This document shows positions 22,257 to 28,874 of a DNA stretch of 28,874 nucleotides, in pieces (within the stretch, counting starts at the first letter, position 1; each line of letters begins with the position of its first letter). Position numbers and translations under genes: made by a program. The DNA comes from Archaeoglobus_B sp964471215 (GTDB taxonomy: Archaea; Halobacteriota; Archaeoglobi; Archaeoglobales; Archaeoglobaceae): NCBI GenBank assembly GCA_964471215.1, contig CAYYFC010000019.1:1-28874 (forward strand), given 5' to 3'. The notes under the pieces were generated by a model. The model was not told where the DNA came from. It saw only the letters and a program-made list of their open reading frames with translations, and searched no databases.

Positions 22257-23006
22257 TTACAGCTCCGATAACTTTCTTGCGGACGCTGCTACCGCTTCCA
22301 TTATACCGAATTCGACGTTATGCCTGAACAACTCGTAAAGACCCTCAATAGTTGTTCCTGCAGGAGTCGTTACTTTTTCTATGATTTCATCTGGCTCGTA
22401 AAATTTTAACAGTTCGGAAGATCCGTCGAAAACGTTTAAAGCTATTTTCTTTGATAGTTCAAAATTGAATCCGAGCTTCAATCCCGAATAAACGAAGGCT
22501 TCGTAAAGCTTTGCAATAAACGCTATTGAGCTTGAGAAAGCCGTGAGCATGTCGACCTCCCTTTCGCTGCATTTTACTACATCTCCGAAGCTCGACAAAA
22601 CCCTTTCGACAACAGTCTCATCGTTTTCGCGCAGTTCGGAATAGTAAAGAGTAATACCCTTTTCGAATTCTGCAGACATCGTCGTCATAGCCTTAACGGG
22701 TTTCTCCGTAAAGAACTTTAGGTCCTTAAACCTCAAACCAGCAACAAAGCTTATGACTAATTTTGAACTCATATACTTCTTAAGCTGATTTAAGACGTTC
22801 AAAACATCCCTTTTTTTCAATGTCAACATTACTATATCGGAGTTTTTAACAGCTTCTGTATTGTCCCTTAAGATCTCGCAGCCCAGATCCCTTAAAAACC
22901 TTATCTTTTCTACATTCCTCCTCGTTACGGTTACATCGTATTTCTTTGAAAGAACCTTTGCCAGAGCCGTGCCGAGATTACCGCAGCCTATTATCGCAAT
23001 TCGCAT
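22257..23006 (-). CDS. proC: Pyrroline-5-carboxylate reductase-like protein
   Basis: 249 residues, slightly short for ProC (about 265-280). The NADP-binding motif IIGCGNLGTALA is at the start. SFVAGL and MTTMSAEFEKGITLYY occupy the positions of the ISxxAGI and MPN segments, and VTTPAGTTIEGL near residue 205-216 is the diagnostic C-terminal ProC signature (VTSPGGTT). ProC makes proline from pyrroline-5-carboxylate; a paralogue with another imine substrate cannot be excluded because the MPNT motif is altered. It begins 7 bases after hemD, so the two are co-transcribed, an unusual pairing. Confidence 0.83.
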   Translation of the reverse strand: MRIAIIGCGNLGTALAKVLSKKYDVTVTRRNVEKIRFLRDLGCEILRDNTEAVKNSDIVMLTLKKRDVLNVLNQLKKYMSSKLVISFVAGLRFKDLKFFTEKPVKAMTTMSAEFEKGITLYYSELRENDETVVERVLSSFGDVVKCSEREVDMLTAFSSSIAFIAKLYEAFVYSGLKLGFNFELSKKIALNVFDGSSELLKFYEPDEIIEKVTTPAGTTIEGLYELFRHNVEFGIMEAVAASARKLSEL

Positions 23007-23013
23007 ACAGATC

Positions 23014-23718
23014 TTATCTAGTTTGTTTTTTTAATTTTATCTCTTTCAGAAGATTTAAAACGCTATCAAATGTCCATTCATCCGGCATCACAGCCTTTAT
23101 CCCGAATCTTTTTAACTCGTCTCTGGTGGGAGGTCCAAGGGCAACAACTGTTTTTTCCCTTAACCCTTTAGCAACATGATCGTATAGACCCATATTTTTG
23201 GCCAGTTCAAAAAAACTCCTAACGATCATCCTGCTCGAGAAAACTATCGCATCGAAATTTAGATCCCTTATCAAATCCATCTGATCCTTACCCCATTCGA
23301 ATTCTATTCTGTAAATTACGAACTCCTTTGCATTCGGGATGTTTAGGAGTATTCTATCACCCCTATCGCTTCTGAGCAGTGCTACTTTGGACCCCTCTAG
23401 CTCATCCCTGAACTCCTCGAAGAGAGTCTTGGAATCAAACCTTGATGGCACCTTCGGTTGCATTCCATGAGATATCAAGAGTTCGGCTGTTTTTCTTCCA
23501 ATTGCAATTATATTCCTGTGTTTCAATCCCCTTTCTATAAATATCTCAGCAGCCGTTTTGCTGGTAATTACTACCGCATCGAATTCATCCACATCCAGAT
23601 CGAAATCAGTTTTCACGATTCTTATGAAAGGTATTGCTATTACATCAAATCCTTCCTTTTCGAACTTTTCAACTGTTTCTCTGATCCTCTCCCTCGGTCT
23701 CAGTATTGCTACCCTCAT
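23014..23718 (-). CDS. hemD: Uroporphyrinogen-III synthase
   Basis: 234 residues, usual length. HemD closes hydroxymethylbilane to uroporphyrinogen III, the branch point for siroheme, heme, F430 and cobalamin. The family is poorly conserved, but MRVAILRPRERIRETVEKFEKEGFDVIAIPFIRI, DAVVITSKTAAEIF, IIAIGRKTAELL, FDAIVFSSRMIVRSF, VVALGPPTRDEL and the final GIKAVMPDEWTFDSVLNLL are typical of its two lobes. The frame continues to 23985, but that part overlaps the divergent gene at 23815 and is unrelated. The ATG at 23718 with GTGAT upstream is the real start. It leads the hemD-proC pair. Confidence 0.92.
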   Translation of the reverse strand: MRVAILRPRERIRETVEKFEKEGFDVIAIPFIRIVKTDFDLDVDEFDAVVITSKTAAEIFIERGLKHRNIIAIGRKTAELLISHGMQPKVPSRFDSKTLFEEFRDELEGSKVALLRSDRGDRILLNIPNAKEFVIYRIEFEWGKDQMDLIRDLNFDAIVFSSRMIVRSFFELAKNMGLYDHVAKGLREKTVVALGPPTRDELKRFGIKAVMPDEWTFDSVLNLLKEIKLKKQTR

Positions 23719-23814
23719 GCCAATCACATGTGCTTTGGCATATATGATCGTACGGTTAAAAGATTTTAATAAATTAATCGATAGGCTTTTTATCAGCTTA
23801 GAAGTCTCCATGCT

Positions 23815-24525
23815 ATGAAGATAACATTCATAGGCGTAGGAACGGCTGTTATGGGTGTCCAGAGCTGCATTCTTGTAGAGGGAGAAGAAACGAGGATAGT
23901 TGTGGACGTCGGGGCCGGATCCTCCGTTAGACTGAACTACAGGGATCTTGATGCCATACTGATAACCCACAACCATTTGGATCACATAGGAGATATCCTA
24001 CCAATTTTAAAGGCCAGATGGCTTTCAGGCTGCGACTACATAGATATATACGGTGTGAGGGGAACGAGATCTTTCATGGAATCTTTAATCGAAGCCTATG
24101 CTTATCTGAGAAATAAGCTGAAATTCAAGATACACGAGGGGCTCAGTGAGTTCAGAATAGGTGAGTTCAGGATAGATGTAATTCCGACATATCATTCCAT
24201 CGAAAGCCAGGCTTATCTGATAAGCGATGGAGAGAAGAGTGTTCTTATAAGTGGAGATACAAGGGCTTTTAAGGAGTTGATGGAGATCGAATGCGATGTA
24301 CTAATACATGAGATGTCTCTTCCCTTCGGATACTCGTCAACGGATCACACAACTCCAGAGAACTTTGCAGAGAACTTAAAATTCTGTAACGCTAAAACGG
24401 TATACCTGACACACATATACCCGCAGACTCTCGAGGTTCTGGACGATATAATGAGGTATCTGAGGGGGGTAAGGAGGGACATAGAATTTAAAGTTGCGAG
24501 GGAAATGGAGTCTTTTAATATTTAA
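23815..24525 (+). CDS. Metallo-beta-lactamase fold hydrolase, RNase Z-like
   Basis: 236 residues. The metal-binding motif THNHLDH (H52, H54, D56, H57) is intact. Later ligands are the histidine in IPTYHSIES, the aspartate in LISGDTRA and the histidine in YLTHIYP. The compact layout resembles the RNase Z/arylsulfatase-like branch, but the exosite arm of tRNase Z is not apparent, so the substrate is left open. A TATA-like CTTTTTATC lies about 25 bases before the ATG at 23815. It heads a three-gene plus-strand cluster with the ArsA-type ATPase and AhbC. Confidence 0.85.
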   Translation: MKITFIGVGTAVMGVQSCILVEGEETRIVVDVGAGSSVRLNYRDLDAILITHNHLDHIGDILPILKARWLSGCDYIDIYGVRGTRSFMESLIEAYAYLRNKLKFKIHEGLSEFRIGEFRIDVIPTYHSIESQAYLISDGEKSVLISGDTRAFKELMEIECDVLIHEMSLPFGYSSTDHTTPENFAENLKFCNAKTVYLTHIYPQTLEVLDDIMRYLRGVRRDIEFKVAREMESFNI

Positions 24526-24549
24526 ATAATGGATGGTCAAGTGATACCT

Positions 24550-25698
24550 ATGAGAATTCTACTCTTCACAGGAAAGGGAGGAGTTGGAAAGACTACTATA
24601 GCATCTGCAACAGCTGTTAAGAGTGCACAGCTAGGATATAAGACACTTGTGATATCTACAGATCCCGCTCACAGTCTTTCTGATTTATTTCAAAGGGATA
24701 TAAATCCGTATCCGACGAAGATCCGCGATAATCTGTACGCTGTAGAAGTTGATGTGGAATACGAGCTGGAAAGACATTGGAACACCGTTAAAGATTATCT
24801 AACACTGTTTTTTAAGTCTCAGGGCATAGACGATATAATCGCCGAGGAACTGGCGATATTTCCTGGATTCGATCAGTTTGCAAGCCTTCTAAATCTCCTG
24901 AAGTATTACGAGGAGGGGAGGTTTGATGTGATAATCCTCGATTGCGCGCCAACTGGTGAAACTCTGAGACTTCTAAGCGTTCCAGAGGTTGCTAAGTGGT
25001 ACATGAACAGATTTTTCGGTATAGAGAAGAAACTCCTGAAGATAGTCAAGCCGATCGCAGAACCGATCATAAACATACCGCTGCCGTCCGAGAACATACT
25101 CGACAGGATTCAGGACATATACATGAGGATGACAAAACTAAAGGAAATACTTGAGAGCAGAGATACGAGCGTTAGAATCGTCATGAATCCGGAAAAAATG
25201 GTTATAAGGGAATCGGAAAGAGCTTTTACATATCTAAACCTCTTCGGTTACAGAGTTGACTGCGTAATAGTGAACAAGATATTTCCGAAAGAGGCAGGAG
25301 GTTACTTCAGGGAATGGTTCAGACTTCAGGAGATGTACATGGATGAAATAAGGGAGAGATTTCCAATTCCCATATTCAAGGTGGAATTCAAATCATCTGA
25401 AATAGCCGGAGAAGATCTTCCAGATCTTGCCGATGAGATATATGAAGGTGAGGATCCGACAAAGATATTCTATCTAGACAAGCCGATCGAGGTTAGGAAG
25501 GACGATGAAAGGTTTGTACTCAGCATAAAGGTTCCTTTTATTTCAAAAAGGGATTTAAAGCTTCTTAAGAGGGGAGAGGAGTTGATAATAGTTGCCAAGA
25601 GCTGGAAAAGAGTTGTTTTCCTGCCGCAGTCTCTTGCGCTGAGGGACGTGATAAGTGCGGAATTCAGGGACGGAAAGCTGAATATAATATTCAGCTGA
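24550..25698 (+). CDS. ArsA/Get3-family anion-transporting ATPase
   Basis: 382 residues. The deviant Walker A GKGGVGKTT is at residues 8-16, switch I STDPAHSLSDLF follows, and switch II is LDCAPTGETLRLLSVPE. The last 90 residues look like the HSP20/alpha-crystallin-type domain appended to some archaeal and bacterial ArsA proteins (VLSIKVPFISKRDLKLLKRGEELIIVAK). It lacks the CxxC metal-dimer motif of eukaryotic Get3. Likely roles are tail-anchored protein targeting or metal/anion handling; neither is shown. The ATG at 24550 is chosen because GTGAT stands 4 bases before it and the family begins MRILLFTGKGG. It lies between the RNase Z-like gene and ahbC in one probable operon. Confidence 0.9.
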   Translation: MRILLFTGKGGVGKTTIASATAVKSAQLGYKTLVISTDPAHSLSDLFQRDINPYPTKIRDNLYAVEVDVEYELERHWNTVKDYLTLFFKSQGIDDIIAEELAIFPGFDQFASLLNLLKYYEEGRFDVIILDCAPTGETLRLLSVPEVAKWYMNRFFGIEKKLLKIVKPIAEPIINIPLPSENILDRIQDIYMRMTKLKEILESRDTSVRIVMNPEKMVIRESERAFTYLNLFGYRVDCVIVNKIFPKEAGGYFREWFRLQEMYMDEIRERFPIPIFKVEFKSSEIAGEDLPDLADEIYEGEDPTKIFYLDKPIEVRKDDERFVLSIKVPFISKRDLKLLKRGEELIIVAKSWKRVVFLPQSLALRDVISAEFRDGKLNIIFS

Positions 25699-25712
25699 TA
25701 GGATGTGATTTT

Positions 25713-26876
25713 ATGATAAGCATAACGAAAATGGTAAGAGGTAAGGCAACGGTTTCGGAGGTTCTCACGTATAAAGGAGACAGAAGCTACATACCCAGAG
25801 AGCTCGTAAAGAGGGCAAGGGAAATTAGACCAATCGTCGTCTGGAATTTAACGGGGAAATGTAATCTCAAATGCCTGCACTGTTACGCTTCCATAGAAAG
25901 GTATGAAGACGAACTGGATACGAACGAGATTAAGAGGGTTATAGATGATCTATCAGATGTCGGTGTTCCGTTGATAATACTTAGCGGAGGAGAACCCATT
26001 CTCAGGAAGGATTTATTTGAAATAGCCGAGTACGCAAGCATGCGAAATATAAAGGTAGCTCTGTCGACAAACGGCACTTTGATAAATGAAGATGTTGCCG
26101 AAAAAATTAGAGATTCTGGATTTTCATACGTCGGTGTTAGTATAGACGGGTCAGAGCATACCCACGACAGATTCAGGGGTGTAAAGGGGTCTTTTAGAAG
26201 AGCTGTTAGCGGTTTAATAAATGCGAAAGAAGCGGGGGTCATGACAGGGATAAGGTTTACTGTGACCAGATTCAATCTGAATGATGTATCATACGTGCTA
26301 GATTTGGCTGTAGAAAATGAGATTCCAAGATTTTGTCTCTATCACCTCGTGCCGTCGGGAAGGGCTGAATTTGGATACGATATAAATCCGGAAGAAAGGA
26401 GGAGGGTTGTAGATTTTCTATTTGAAAGATCTCTCGAAGACGACGAATGCGAGATATTGACGGTTGATAATCCGTGCGATGGTATTTATATCTGTCTTAA
26501 GCTGAGAGAATTTAACGAGAAGCTTGCACAAAGGGCATTTGAATTCTTAAAATTCAGAGGGGGTGATAAAAGCGGTTTTCAGCTTGCCAACATAGACATG
26601 TTTGGATACGTTCATCCCAATCAGTTCTGGTGGGATTACACATGTGGAAACGTCAGATACGAGAGTTTCGGTGACATATGGCTTAAGCCTAGAGACGAAC
26701 TTCTGATCAAGCTCAGAAACAAGGGCAGGTATCTTAGGGGGAGGTGCGGGAGATGCGCATACAGAGACGTCTGCGGGGGTTTTAGGCTAAGGGCTTTGAG
26801 GTACGGGGATCTGTGGGGATTCGATCCAAGCTGTTATCTGAGAGATGATGAGATATCCAAAAACGTGTTTATATGA
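25713..26876 (+). CDS. ahbC: Radical SAM enzyme AhbC (didecarboxysiroheme deacetylase)
   Basis: 387 residues. The radical SAM cluster motif CNLKCLHC is at C50, C54 and C57 within IVVWNLTGKCNLKCLHCYAS. The opening MISITKMVRG, FSYVGVSIDGSEHTHDRFRGVKGSF, FCLYHLVPSGRAEFG and the C-terminal cysteine set GRCGRCAYRDVCGGFRLRA...DPSCYLRDDEI match AhbC rather than AhbD. AhbC removes the acetate side chains of didecarboxysiroheme to give iron-coproporphyrin III, following AhbAB. AhbD, the last step, is not in the window. The start ATG has GTGAT 4 bases upstream and lies 14 bases after the ArsA-type gene. Confidence 0.9.
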   Translation: MISITKMVRGKATVSEVLTYKGDRSYIPRELVKRAREIRPIVVWNLTGKCNLKCLHCYASIERYEDELDTNEIKRVIDDLSDVGVPLIILSGGEPILRKDLFEIAEYASMRNIKVALSTNGTLINEDVAEKIRDSGFSYVGVSIDGSEHTHDRFRGVKGSFRRAVSGLINAKEAGVMTGIRFTVTRFNLNDVSYVLDLAVENEIPRFCLYHLVPSGRAEFGYDINPEERRRVVDFLFERSLEDDECEILTVDNPCDGIYICLKLREFNEKLAQRAFEFLKFRGGDKSGFQLANIDMFGYVHPNQFWWDYTCGNVRYESFGDIWLKPRDELLIKLRNKGRYLRGRCGRCAYRDVCGGFRLRALRYGDLWGFDPSCYLRDDEISKNVFI

Positions 26877-27035
26877 GAAATCCGTTTTTAATCTTTCGGT
26901 CATTCCGGGAAATGTTACTAAATTTGATACGATCACGGACATCATCTAGTTTTTAAGCAGTTATAGCTTTTGGATACATACTTTTATTTAAACCAATTGT
27001 GAAATTTAATTCCACTTCAGCGACCGGGTGAAAGC

Positions 27036-27043
27036 TTTAAATA
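27036..27043 (+). promoter_or_regulatory. TATA box of the initiator tRNA gene
   Basis: TTTAAATA, preceded by the purine-rich GAAAGC (BRE-like), is centred about 29 bases before the mature 5' end of the tRNA, the expected place for an archaeal tRNA promoter. Confidence 0.6.
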
Positions 27044-27068
27044 TCAAATGTGATACAATAATACTTGG

Positions 27069-27143
27069 AGCGGGGTGGGGTAGTCAGGTAATCCCGGCGG
27101 GCTCATAACCCGCAGATCCCAGGTTCAAATCCTGGCCCCGCTA
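27069..27143 (+). tRNA. Initiator tRNA-Met (CAT)
   Basis: 75 bases with a full cloverleaf. The acceptor stem is AGCGGGG with CCCCGCT and discriminator A. The anticodon stem is GCGGG/CCCGC around CTCATAA, anticodon CAT at 27104-27106. The T stem is CCAGG/CCTGG around TTCAAAT. The A1:U72 acceptor pair and three G:C pairs next to the anticodon loop mark it as the initiator rather than elongator Met or Ile2. No intron is present, and CCA is not encoded. Confidence 0.96.
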
Positions 27144-27213
27144 TCTATTGTATATTTCTATAAAATATGCAAATAAAACTAGGAAGAAAGATTAAAAAAA
27201 TTATAAATTACAA

Positions 27214-28032
27214 TTAACCAAAGAATTCCAAGCAGTTCTTAAGTTTCTCAGCCTTTCGGGATATTGTGAATCCTATTATTCTTGCAAATTTTATGACTGC
27301 TTCTCTTCTGTATATATCGATAGAGTATAAATTTTGCTTGTAGCTGTAGTATTTATTCCTTATTTTAACAATTTTACCCTCTCTTGCTTGAACGTATATT
27401 TTTGAATGTATGTTTAGCAATGCAAGTAATTCTTGAACAAAGTAGAGTAATTCTAAATCATAATTACAAGCTCTAACTGACAATTTTTTTCTCTTTCTGT
27501 CCCAACTTACACTACCTTCACTATCAAAAAATCCTCTTAAAAATTCTTTAGAAAATTCTCTCGCAATTTCGAACAGCTTCTCCTTTGGCTGTTTTAGGAA
27601 CATATAGAGACTTTTACTGCAAACTTCGACGCACCATCTATCTGTTCTGGTTTTATCCCTCTCAAGCCTTAGCGAAGGATTCAATCCTAAAGCTTCCAAA
27701 CATCTTTTAAACTCTTCAGCAAACTCTTTATCTATAACCTTAAGTCTAATTCTGTATTTATACGATCTGCCAGACCTTCCGAAGCTTATGCTTCCATCAC
27801 CGAACATTACTCCAATAATATACGAAAGTTCTGGAGAAGGTTCGAGTTTTACGTACTTCATTCTGTTAAAAGGATTATGCAAACCTTTATACCATCTTAT
27901 AACAGTAGCTTTTGATATTTTTATACCTTTAGATTTCAGCTTTTTAACTATACCCGAATAACTTAAATTACGGCTTCTAAGCTCTCTGATTTCATTCATA
28001 ACCTTTAATATCTCATCCTGTGAAAGTTGCAT
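27214..28032 (-). CDS. Free-standing LAGLIDADG homing endonuclease with HTH
   Basis: 272 residues. Residues 1-50 form a helix-turn-helix-like domain (YSGIVKKLKSKGIKISKATVIRWYKG). Two LAGLIDADG motifs follow: LSYIIGVMFGDG (69-80) and FLRGFFDSEG (164-173), with the catalytic acids D79 and E172 intact, so a monomeric active endonuclease is expected. It is not inside an intron or intein and stands about 70 bases past the 3' end of the convergently oriented initiator tRNA. TATATAA lies about 25 bases before the ATG at 28032. The gene is AT-rich compared with most of the window, as expected for a mobile element. Its target site is unknown. Confidence 0.9.
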   Translation of the reverse strand: MQLSQDEILKVMNEIRELRSRNLSYSGIVKKLKSKGIKISKATVIRWYKGLHNPFNRMKYVKLEPSPELSYIIGVMFGDGSISFGRSGRSYKYRIRLKVIDKEFAEEFKRCLEALGLNPSLRLERDKTRTDRWCVEVCSKSLYMFLKQPKEKLFEIAREFSKEFLRGFFDSEGSVSWDRKRKKLSVRACNYDLELLYFVQELLALLNIHSKIYVQAREGKIVKIRNKYYSYKQNLYSIDIYRREAVIKFARIIGFTISRKAEKLKNCLEFFG

Positions 28033-28277
28033 CCTAATGTATTATCAATTAATTATATAAAAACTTTTTGCTTAAGTTTAATGTAGATGTCTTGAATTTG
28101 CGAGAATAGCTATTGGAATCTTGATTTTCTATGCTCCAAACCTCTGTCATTATATACTAAGCTCATATAAGGTAGAAAAGACATATTAATTTAAACTAAA
28201 TTATGACATACGCTTTAAAAAGTGTTGTAGACTTTTTTGATAACAATTCACAAATACACGTTTTTCAAACTCTAACT
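28033..28277. other. AT-rich gap between nikR and the homing endonuclease gene
   Basis: 245 bases with no coding frame. The left end holds the endonuclease promoter. TGTCAT (28145) and ATGACA (28203) form a short inverted pair too far apart to call an operator. Confidence 0.4.
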
Positions 28278-28697
28278 TTAATCCTTTAATGCCGTTATCA
28301 GCTTAACATTCGTCACACCTCTTATCGCCATCGCCCTGTCCACGAGTTTTCTAATTTTACTCATATCACCCTTTACGAGTATCATTTCCAGGCAGTAATC
28401 CTTACTCAGATGTATGTGAAGTGTTGTCGTTATCACGTCAAGAAACTCATGCTGAAGATCTATTATCGCATCGCTCACACCTTTAACCGTGTGGTTGTAA
28501 ACCATGTATATTACGCCGACTATCTCCCCCTCCTCCTTCTCAAGCCACTTGTACTCCATTATGTAGTTCCTTATAGCGTCTCTTATGGCCTCACTTCTCG
28601 ATGAATATCCCCTCGTTTTTATTATGCTATCGAATTCATCAAGCAGATTTTTTGGCAAACTAACTCCTATTCTTGTTATGTTTTCCTCCATAACCAT
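28278..28697 (-). CDS. nikR: Nickel-responsive regulator NikR
   Basis: 139 residues: an N-terminal ribbon-helix-helix DNA-binding domain (ITRIGVSLPKNLLDEFDSII, residues 7-26 onward) and a C-terminal ACT-like nickel domain. All four high-affinity nickel ligands are present: H83, H94, H96 and C102, equivalent to H76, H87, H89 and C95 of E. coli NikR. It should repress nickel uptake genes when nickel is abundant. The start could be the ATG at 28697 or at 28691. TTTTATAAT lies about 25 bases upstream, so the message is probably leaderless. Its targets are not evident here, although hypAB, which uses nickel, is in the window. Confidence 0.95.
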   Translation of the reverse strand: MVMEENITRIGVSLPKNLLDEFDSIIKTRGYSSRSEAIRDAIRNYIMEYKWLEKEEGEIVGVIYMVYNHTVKGVSDAIIDLQHEFLDVITTTLHIHLSKDYCLEMILVKGDMSKIRKLVDRAMAIRGVTNVKLITALKD

Positions 28698-28874
28698 GCT
28701 TTAGATGAAAATTATAAAAATATTTTCTAGGCAGTTCAATGAGCCCCAACTTTTATCCAGTTTCTCCTTACCGATTGATTATCATCGTTCACAATCAAGA
28801 CTGAAAAATCCATTTTATTATTAATCGAAATAAATTTGAACTATCAAAACAAATCACAAAATGCAAGGGAGCTC

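Noticed and set aside
23719..23985. N-terminal extension of HemD
   Set aside because: It overlaps the divergent RNase Z-like gene and its promoter, and HemD begins at MRVAILRP.
27069..27143. tRNA-Ile2 or elongator tRNA-Met
   Set aside because: The A1:U72 acceptor pair and the three G:C pairs beside the anticodon loop fit the initiator.
28145..28208. TGTCAT/ATGACA pair as a NikR operator
   Set aside because: The half-sites are 52 bases apart and do not match a recognised NikR spacing.
1..28874. CRISPR arrays, insertion sequences, rRNA genes
   Set aside because: No regularly spaced repeats, transposase genes or rRNA segments were seen; the homing endonuclease is the only mobile-element gene.

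Overview
The window reads as a chromosome segment of a hyperthermophilic euryarchaeon, most likely of the Archaeoglobales. The reasons are an archaeal initiator tRNA-Met with an A1:U72 pair, aIF2-gamma, a KaiC-like ATPase, archaeal TATA boxes about 25 bases before many start codons (leaderless messages), ribosome sites built on GGAGGTGAT, the siroheme-dependent (Ahb) heme pathway and PGF-CTERM surface anchoring. The species cannot be fixed from the sequence alone.

Layout. Bases 132-2757 (minus): an FAD oxidoreductase of the geranylgeranyl reductase family, a small zinc protein, a CBS-pair protein and purM. purM shares a symmetric TATA box with the divergent purE, whose signature residues look like the animal-type class II enzyme. 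3267-4870 (minus): a PIN-domain protein and aIF2-gamma. 4871-5239 is a non-coding stretch rich in inverted repeats. 5240-7678 (plus): a stand-alone Lrp ligand domain, thioredoxin, precorrin-2 dehydrogenase and a fused AhbA/AhbB siroheme decarboxylase. 7652-13686 (minus): a tightly coupled operon of a secreted beta-propeller/DUF4430 protein, a membrane-anchored protein built from the same two folds as human intrinsic factor and transcobalamin, a BtuF-type lipoprotein and a BtuC-type permease. 13833-16464 (minus): hypA-hypB-hypC-hypD for [NiFe] hydrogenase maturation and a small helical protein. 16536-20482: a membrane TPR protein, a KaiC-like ATPase with a helix-turn-helix partner, an unlisted 54-residue zinc ribbon, a UPF0216 protein and a SAM-hydrolysing DUF62 enzyme. 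20540-23718: an AglD-like glycosyltransferase/flippase-type fusion, proC and hemD. 23815-26876 (plus): an RNase Z-like metallohydrolase, an ArsA/Get3 ATPase and the radical SAM enzyme AhbC. The window closes with initiator tRNA-Met, a free-standing LAGLIDADG homing endonuclease and nikR.

Themes. Tetrapyrrole synthesis is spread over three loci: hemD, precorrin-2 dehydrogenase plus AhbAB, and AhbC. Nickel use is represented by hypAB and nikR. The most interesting segment is the DUF4430/BtuF operon. It looks like an archaeal surface corrinoid-capture system analogous to vertebrate intrinsic factor. It lies in an AT-rich island of about 5.4 kb whose left edge falls inside btuF, exactly where btuF and btuC overlap by 170 bases. 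A 31-base near-perfect inverted repeat sits between the operon's TATA box and its first start codon.
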